A DNA stretch of 64,000 nucleotides from the NCBI RefSeq assembly GCF_900091495.1, contig NZ_LT607413.1:3859001-3923000 (forward strand), given 5' to 3'. The stretch's first letter is position 1, and the number at the start of each line of letters is the position of its first letter. Of the stretch, positions 59,958 to 64,000 are shown in pieces. Made by a program: the position numbers and the translations under genes. This DNA is from Micromonospora echinospora. GTDB taxonomy: Bacteria > Actinomycetota > Actinomycetes > Mycobacteriales > Micromonosporaceae. The notes under the pieces were generated by a model that saw nothing but the letters and a program-made list of their open reading frames with translations, was not told the DNA's origin and made no database searches.

Positions 59958-60243
59958 TGGGGCCCTAGATGTCCAGGAGGTTCTGGAAGCACTTCAGGGT
60001 CGGACCGTCTGTATTGTTCGTTGTGTCGTGGGCGTCGTTAGACAGGATGATCGTGTCGGGGTGGGTTCGGTGATTGAGTGCCTGGCGGATGTCCCAATCC
60101 GTATCTCGGCGATTTGGTTTCCCGTAAGACGTGCCGTGTCGCTGAATCCTCCACTTTCCGCAAGGGTGGAAATGGTTGGGGATCTTGGAAGTGGTGTCCG
60201 TGTCGGCCAGCGGCTGTATACTTTCGGGTTGAGTCCAAATTAG
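59947..60243 (+). CDS. Candidate immunity protein to the RHS toxin
   Basis: A 98-residue soluble protein with no recognised family. ATG at 59947 overlaps the last 11 bp of the RHS gene in another frame, and the ribosome site GAGGAGG sits inside the toxin's final codons, so the two are translated together. This is the standard position for a cognate immunity gene. The sequence is mainly beta (TVCIVRCVVGVVRQDDRVGVGSVIECLADVPIRISAIWF) with two to three Cys, which suits a small beta-barrel that could cap the toxin. The codon use and GC content match the toxin tip. The function is inferred from position only. Confidence 0.65.
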   Translation: MDASGALDVQEVLEALQGRTVCIVRCVVGVVRQDDRVGVGSVIECLADVPIRISAIWFPVRRAVSLNPPLSARVEMVGDLGSGVRVGQRLYTFGLSPN

Positions 60244-60353
60244 GACGTAGCCTGCCGTATTCTCGATTGCTGGTCGATGGCTGTGGGTGTCGATGGGGTG
60301 CGCAGTCGGGGCTCAGCGGTCTGCCGCCCGCCCAGGGCCCCGGCAAAGTCGTG

Positions 60354-61193
60354 ATGGTGTCTGAATTGTGGGGTTTGGAGTATAAGCGCCGTTGGCGGTG
60401 GCAGCAAGACGGGCATGACCGGCTCGGACCGGAATGCCGGACGGCAGGTCTGGTGAACTTCGTCGCGATGATGGCGCGACTGTCGAAGTACCGCAGGCAG
60501 AACGTCGACAGCTTGATGCGTGCTGCTGAAGTCGATCAGTCCCAGCTCGAAGCGGCCTTCAAGGGGGAAGTGTCCGGTCAGTCAGTCCTGCGACGACTCG
60601 CTCCCGCGCTCGGTGTGCATACGGCAGACCTCTTCATCCTGGCTGGCCTCGATGTGCCGAGTGGCCTAGCACCGTGCGTGGCTCCGGCCGACTCGGTCTT
60701 GGACCACGTCGTGAGGGACTGCTCTTCGCCTGCCCATCGATAGGCGCGAGCGACTGCTCGGGGTGGCCAGATCGATGCCGCGGCCCGACCCGATTGCACC
60801 GATTGTGCGAGAGCCTGACCTGTTCCCGTATGGTCCGGGCGCGGTGATCGTGCGCATGCTTCGCAACCGAAATTTGAACAGCCTGAACTCGGCTAAGATG
60901 CTGTATCGCCTCGCCGGAATCGGGCCTTTGTCGGCGGCGACCATTCATGCCGTGGGCTACGGCCGTAAGGAACTGAGTCCGGAATTGCTGTCCGGTTCGC
61001 GGCTGTTCTCTCCTACCGTGTCGAGGGTCTGGCCGCGCTGCTCGATATCGAGTTGAGGCAGACCGGCCTGCCCGAAGATACCGCAAAGCGTCAGGTGGCA
61101 GAGCTGATCTGGGATGTGCGTCACCTGAGTTCCGATCAGCTTCGCGCTATCCAGGAGGAGTTCGAGGGGCCGCTTGACCCGTCAGGCGCGTAG
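60354..61193 (+). pseudogene. HTH-domain regulatory protein, broken by two compensating frameshifts
   Basis: This reads as one gene of an actinobacterial XRE-like family. It opens with NFVAMMARLSKYRRQNVDSLMRAAEVDQSQLEAAFKGEVS and LRRLAPALGVHTADLFILAGLDVP. At about 60729 one extra base moves the reading to the next frame, where it continues LPIDRRERLLGVARSMP, YGPGAVIVRMLRNRNL and GYGRKELSPELLSG. Near 60996 one missing T returns it to the first frame: FAAVLSYRVEGLAALLDIELRQTG, then AELIWDVRHLSSDQLRAIQEEFEGP and a stop at 61191. All three parts fit the family in order. It is either a decayed regulator or the result of two sequencing errors. ATG at 60354; GTG 60351 or 60357 are alternatives. Confidence 0.78.
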
Positions 61194-61245
61194 GGACCGA
61201 CTGGGGCAAGTCGAAGACCCTTCGGTGCCGATAGGAGTGTTGACA

Positions 61246-61752
61246 GTGTCTTCTAACAAGCTCGTTCTCGCAGAGTTGAGCAGGTACGACTGGAGTCAGT
61301 TCCGTTGTGGCTGCCGGGGGACGGCGGAGCACGTCCCAGAAATTTTCAGAGCGATCGTCGATGCCGTGGAGCCTGAGGACGCCTACGGTGCGGTCCTTGA
61401 TGGACACCTAGAGGTAGAGGGGAATCTGTTTGAAGTAGCGGTACCGGCCGTTGGGGTCATTCTTGCTGCGCTGGCGGGAGATTTGTCGACGTCTTCCCGG
61501 TCGGAGTTGCTGGAGACGTTGTGGCGTCTGGTGGGCGGGGATTCGCACCATACTGAAATGGCCCTCGGTCGTACCCGACTAGGGGATGAGTGTCGGCACA
61601 AGGCGCGCGAAGGGATTTGGGTGATCCTGCAGGAGGGATTTGGGAAGCATGGCGAGGAGGTGATCGACATATTGGAGCTGATTGACCTTGACGAGGCGAG
61701 GCATGGTTACTACGCCGAGATCCTGAAGCGCCGTAAGAAGGCACGGCGCTGA
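61246..61752 (+). CDS. HEAT-like immunity family protein
   Basis: A 168-residue, mostly helical cytoplasmic protein. The pattern around EDAYGAVLDGHLEVEGNLFEVAVPAVGVILAALAGDLSTSSRSELLETLWRLVGG resembles the HEAT-like immunity or adaptor proteins that accompany polymorphic toxins, where a short beta hairpin (GNLFEVAVPAV) is followed by helical pairs. The C-terminus is basic (KRRKKARR). GTG at 61246 is preferred because AGGAG lies 8 bp upstream; TTG at 61174 and GTG at 61237 are in frame. It lies downstream of the RHS toxin, its first candidate immunity gene and a broken HTH gene, so it may be an orphan immunity gene from an earlier toxin cassette. Confidence 0.62.
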   Translation: MSSNKLVLAELSRYDWSQFRCGCRGTAEHVPEIFRAIVDAVEPEDAYGAVLDGHLEVEGNLFEVAVPAVGVILAALAGDLSTSSRSELLETLWRLVGGDSHHTEMALGRTRLGDECRHKAREGIWVILQEGFGKHGEEVIDILELIDLDEARHGYYAEILKRRKKARR

Positions 61753-62407
61753 GGCTCAGGTCAGTCGGGCGGACTGAGTGCATGACGCTGGACACGTCAG
61801 TCCATTGCGCAAGGCGATGCGTTCGCTCGTAAGGCACATCTCGCCGCCCCCGAGTTGTGGGCCGGGCGATCGCGGTGCGGGGATATCGATCATTGGCCGA
61901 CGCTGTGGGAGCGGCCGGCGGTAGTGATTTCATGGCGTGGCCCATGAAGGCGCCGCGAAATCGGATCATCCAGCAGCCACCGTACGCCTCGGAGTTGGTT
62001 GACCTGCTGCTGATGGCTATGGGTGTCTACGGGATGCGTGGTCGGGGCTTAGCTGTCCGCTGCCCGCCAGCCGCGCCGCCCGGGTAAGTCTGGTCCCGTC
62101 AGCACGTCGAGGTACACCCGCTGAAGGCTCTGCCGTCTGCCAGTCACGATCTTCCGAGCCGGTCATGCCCGCCTTGCTGCCACACCAACGGCGCTTCTAC
62201 CTCAAGCCCCACAAGTCAGACACCGCCACGACTTTGCCGAGGCCCTGCCCTCCGGCGCCGCCCGGGCCGCAGCGGGCACGGGCGGGACCGCGCCCAGCGA
62301 GAGCCACCACCATCGCCACCTGCGGCGCCATCCACATCTGCCCAGGCTAGCCAGGTGGGGTGCATCCGGCGACCGGACCGCCGCCGCCTCCACCGGGCCT
62401 GACCTGG
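61753..62407. other. Intergenic region with cassette remnant
   Basis: 655 bp between convergent genes. No gene is supported. The segment 62012-62065 is a diverged copy (about 80% over 50 bp by eye) of 60276-60330, the leader of the broken HTH gene, so this region probably holds the debris of a second copy. No terminator stands out. Confidence 0.5.
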
Positions 62408-63049
62408 TCAGCCGACCAGGTGGCGTTCCCAGGCCCAGGCGGCGATCTCCACCCGGTTGCGGGTGCCCAGCTTCGTCTGCACGCTGCCCAGGTGGGTCTT
62501 GACCGTGCCGACGGTGATGAAGAGCCGGGCGGCGATTTCGGCGTTCGTCGCGCCCCGCGCCACCAGCCTCACCACCTCCAGTTCCCGGGGGGAGAGGCTG
62601 GTCTCGCCGGGGCGCGGCGCGGCCGGCGGGTTCAGGTGCGCCAGCAGCCGTACCGTGATCGACGGGCTGATCAGGGCGTCCCCGGAGACGGCCGCGCGCA
62701 GCGCCTCGACCAGCAACGCCGGGCCGGAGTCCTTCAACAGGAATCCGCACGCGCCGTTGCGCAGCGCCTGGTGGACGTACTCGTCGAGGTCGAAGGTGGT
62801 CACCACGACCACCCGGACGGGGTCGGCGACCCCGGGGCCGGCGAGCAGGCGGAGCGCCTCCAGCCCGTCCATCCGGGGCATCCGGATGTCCAGCAGGGCG
62901 ACGTCCGGTCGGAGCCGGCGGGCCAGCTCGACCGCCTCGACGCCGTCGGCCGCCTCGCCGACCAGCGTCATGTCCGGCTGCGCGTCGATGATCATGCCGA
63001 AGCCGGTCCGGACCATGGCCTGGTCGTCGGCGACCAACACCCGGATCAC
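62408..63049 (-). CDS. NarL/LuxR-family response regulator
   Basis: A 213-residue two-component regulator. The receiver domain has the acidic pair in VLVADDQAMVRTG, the phospho-acceptor Asp in DVALLDIRMPRMDGLEAL, the Thr in VVVVTTFDLDEYV and the Lys in FLLKDSGP. The C-terminal LuxR helix-turn-helix reads LSPRELEVVRLVARGATNAEIAARLFITVGTVKTHLGSVQTKLGTRNRVE. Its ATG start overlaps the end of the sensor kinase gene by 4 bp, so the pair is translationally coupled. Target genes are not evident. Confidence 0.95.
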   Translation of the reverse strand: MIRVLVADDQAMVRTGFGMIIDAQPDMTLVGEAADGVEAVELARRLRPDVALLDIRMPRMDGLEALRLLAGPGVADPVRVVVVTTFDLDEYVHQALRNGACGFLLKDSGPALLVEALRAAVSGDALISPSITVRLLAHLNPPAAPRPGETSLSPRELEVVRLVARGATNAEIAARLFITVGTVKTHLGSVQTKLGTRNRVEIAAWAWERHLVG

Positions 63050-64000
63050 CGGCTACGGCCCCCGTCCACCGGCAGCGCCATGTCCACCACCCATCCTCCG
63101 TCCACGCCCGGACCGGCGGCCAGCCGGCCGCCGAGCGCGCCGACCCGCTCGGTGAGCCCGACCAGACCGAACCCGGGTCGCTCCCGGGTCCGCCCGGGGC
63201 GCTGCCCGCGTCCGTCGTCGCCGACCCGCACCAGCAGCCAGTCCGGGGTACGGGTCACGTGCACCTCCACCCGCCGCGCCCCGGCGGCGTGCTGCCGGAC
63301 GTTGGTCAGCGCCTCCATCACCACCCGGTACGCCGAGGATGTCACCTCGACCGGCAGGTCATCGAGGTGCCCCTCGGTGTGCAGCTGCGCCCGGACGTCG
63401 CCGGTGCCGGAGAAGTTCCCCACCAGCTCCGGCAACTCGGCCAGACCGGCCAGCGGGGCCAGCGGCGCGTCCGGTGACGCGTTCTGCCCGCGCAGCACCC
63501 CCACCATCCGGCGCATCGCCGTCATGGTCTCCGCGCCGGCCCGTTCGATCTGCTCCAGGGCGGCCACCGCCTGCTGCGGGTCCCGCTCGGCGACGTACCG
63601 GGCCCCCTGCGCCTGCACCACGATGCCGGTGACGTGGTGGGCGATGAAGTCGTGCAGGTCCCGGGCGAACTCGGCGCGCTGCTCCGCGCGTACCGTGTCG
63701 AGCTGGCGTTCCCGGGCGGTGGCCGCCATCCGGAAGTACATGCCGGCGGTGGCGCTGCCCGCCGCGAGCAGCGCGTAGCCCATCGCGACGACCGGGTACG
63801 CGCCGGTCGTGGCGATCCGTAGCGGCAGCAGCGACACGGCCAACCCGGTCAGCGTGACCAGCACCAGCGCCGGCACCGGGGCGGCCCGGCGGGCCACCAC
63901 GAACACCACGCCGAGCAGTCCGACCGACTCGGCCAGTCCCCAGAAACCCGGCGCGCTGCGCGCCTCCCAGCCACCCGGCAGGTCGGGTCCACCGTTCAGG
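63046..64000 (-). CDS. Sensor histidine kinase of the NarX/DesK type (5' end outside window)
   Basis: The C-terminal 318 codons of a membrane histidine kinase; the frame is open to the window edge, so the N-terminus is missing. The visible part has hydrophobic segments (LVLVTLTGLAVSLLPL; VVAMGYALLAAGSATAGMYF), the HisKA_3 phospho-acceptor site EFARDLHDFIAHHVTGIVVQAQ, and an ATPase domain with VRVGDDGRGQ and GFGLVGLTERVGALGG. It phosphorylates the response regulator encoded directly downstream. The signal sensed cannot be told; the family often senses membrane or cell-envelope state. Confidence 0.93.
   Translation of the reverse strand, partial: LNGGPDLPGGWEARSAPGFWGLAESVGLLGVVFVVARRAAPVPALVLVTLTGLAVSLLPLRIATTGAYPVVAMGYALLAAGSATAGMYFRMAATARERQLDTVRAEQRAEFARDLHDFIAHHVTGIVVQAQGARYVAERDPQQAVAALEQIERAGAETMTAMRRMVGVLRGQNASPDAPLAPLAGLAELPELVGNFSGTGDVRAQLHTEGHLDDLPVEVTSSAYRVVMEALTNVRQHAAGARRVEVHVTRTPDWLLVRVGDDGRGQRPGRTRERPGFGLVGLTERVGALGGRLAAGPGVDGGWVVDMALPVDGGRSR

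Overview
The window is high-GC actinobacterial DNA, most likely from Micromonospora or a close relative. The signs are GTG/TTG starts, strong GC3 bias, Tat and lipobox signals typical of actinomycetes, a ROK-regulated sugar cluster with ricin-B lectin tails, and a giant secreted RHS protein preceded by a BMP-like membrane protein. No tool was run; family names come from recognising the protein sequences.

Layout. 1-2725: two ABC-2 permeases (the first cut by the window edge) and a YihY/BrkB membrane protein. 2860-16968: a sugar module with a ROK repressor, an RbsA/RbsC/RbsB-type ABC importer, a Gfo/Idh/MocA oxidoreductase, two large secreted proteins (a sorbosone-dehydrogenase-like protein and a ThuA/3-keto-disaccharide-hydrolase-like protein, both ending in CBM6 and ricin-B domains) and a TIM-barrel isomerase. 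Together these suggest oxidation and cleavage of glycosides through keto-sugars, followed by import. 17076-27623: a small membrane protein, tRNA-Asn, a frameshifted FAD oxidoreductase, tRNA-Met, a helicase-associated-domain protein, a divergent MFS/ArsR pair, a truncated HAD protein and a TPR-CHAT protease-like protein.

27957-43483 reads as one catabolic regulon in three transcription units: (+) M19 dipeptidase-like protein, peptide-type binding lipoprotein, TPR protein, tautomerase-like protein and 2-hydroxyacid dehydrogenase; (-) Lrp/AsnC regulator, DppB, DppC and a fused 2-oxoacid dehydrogenase E1; (+) DppD, DppF, aldehyde dehydrogenase, 2-hydroxyacid dehydrogenase and a glutaryl-CoA-dehydrogenase-like enzyme. 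The Dpp transporter is split over all three units. Both control regions carry the palindrome GACGA-N3-TCGTC and degenerate copies spaced 30-31 bp apart, which ties the units to the AsnC-type regulator. The substrate is unknown.

43550-49035: a Tat-exported multicopper oxidase, two unidentified membrane-anchored proteins, a conserved actinobacterial protein of unknown function, and just downstream of it two tandem tRNA-like RNAs in circularly permuted order (T arm, acceptor stem, D arm), followed by a strong terminator. This RNA locus is the most unusual thing in the window. 49119-61752: a 3612-residue secreted RHS/LamG protein with a HINT domain and an ADP-ribosyltransferase-like toxin tip, an overlapping candidate immunity gene, a broken HTH gene and a second immunity-like gene, in lower-GC cassette DNA. 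62408-64000: a NarL-type two-component system, with the kinase cut by the window end.
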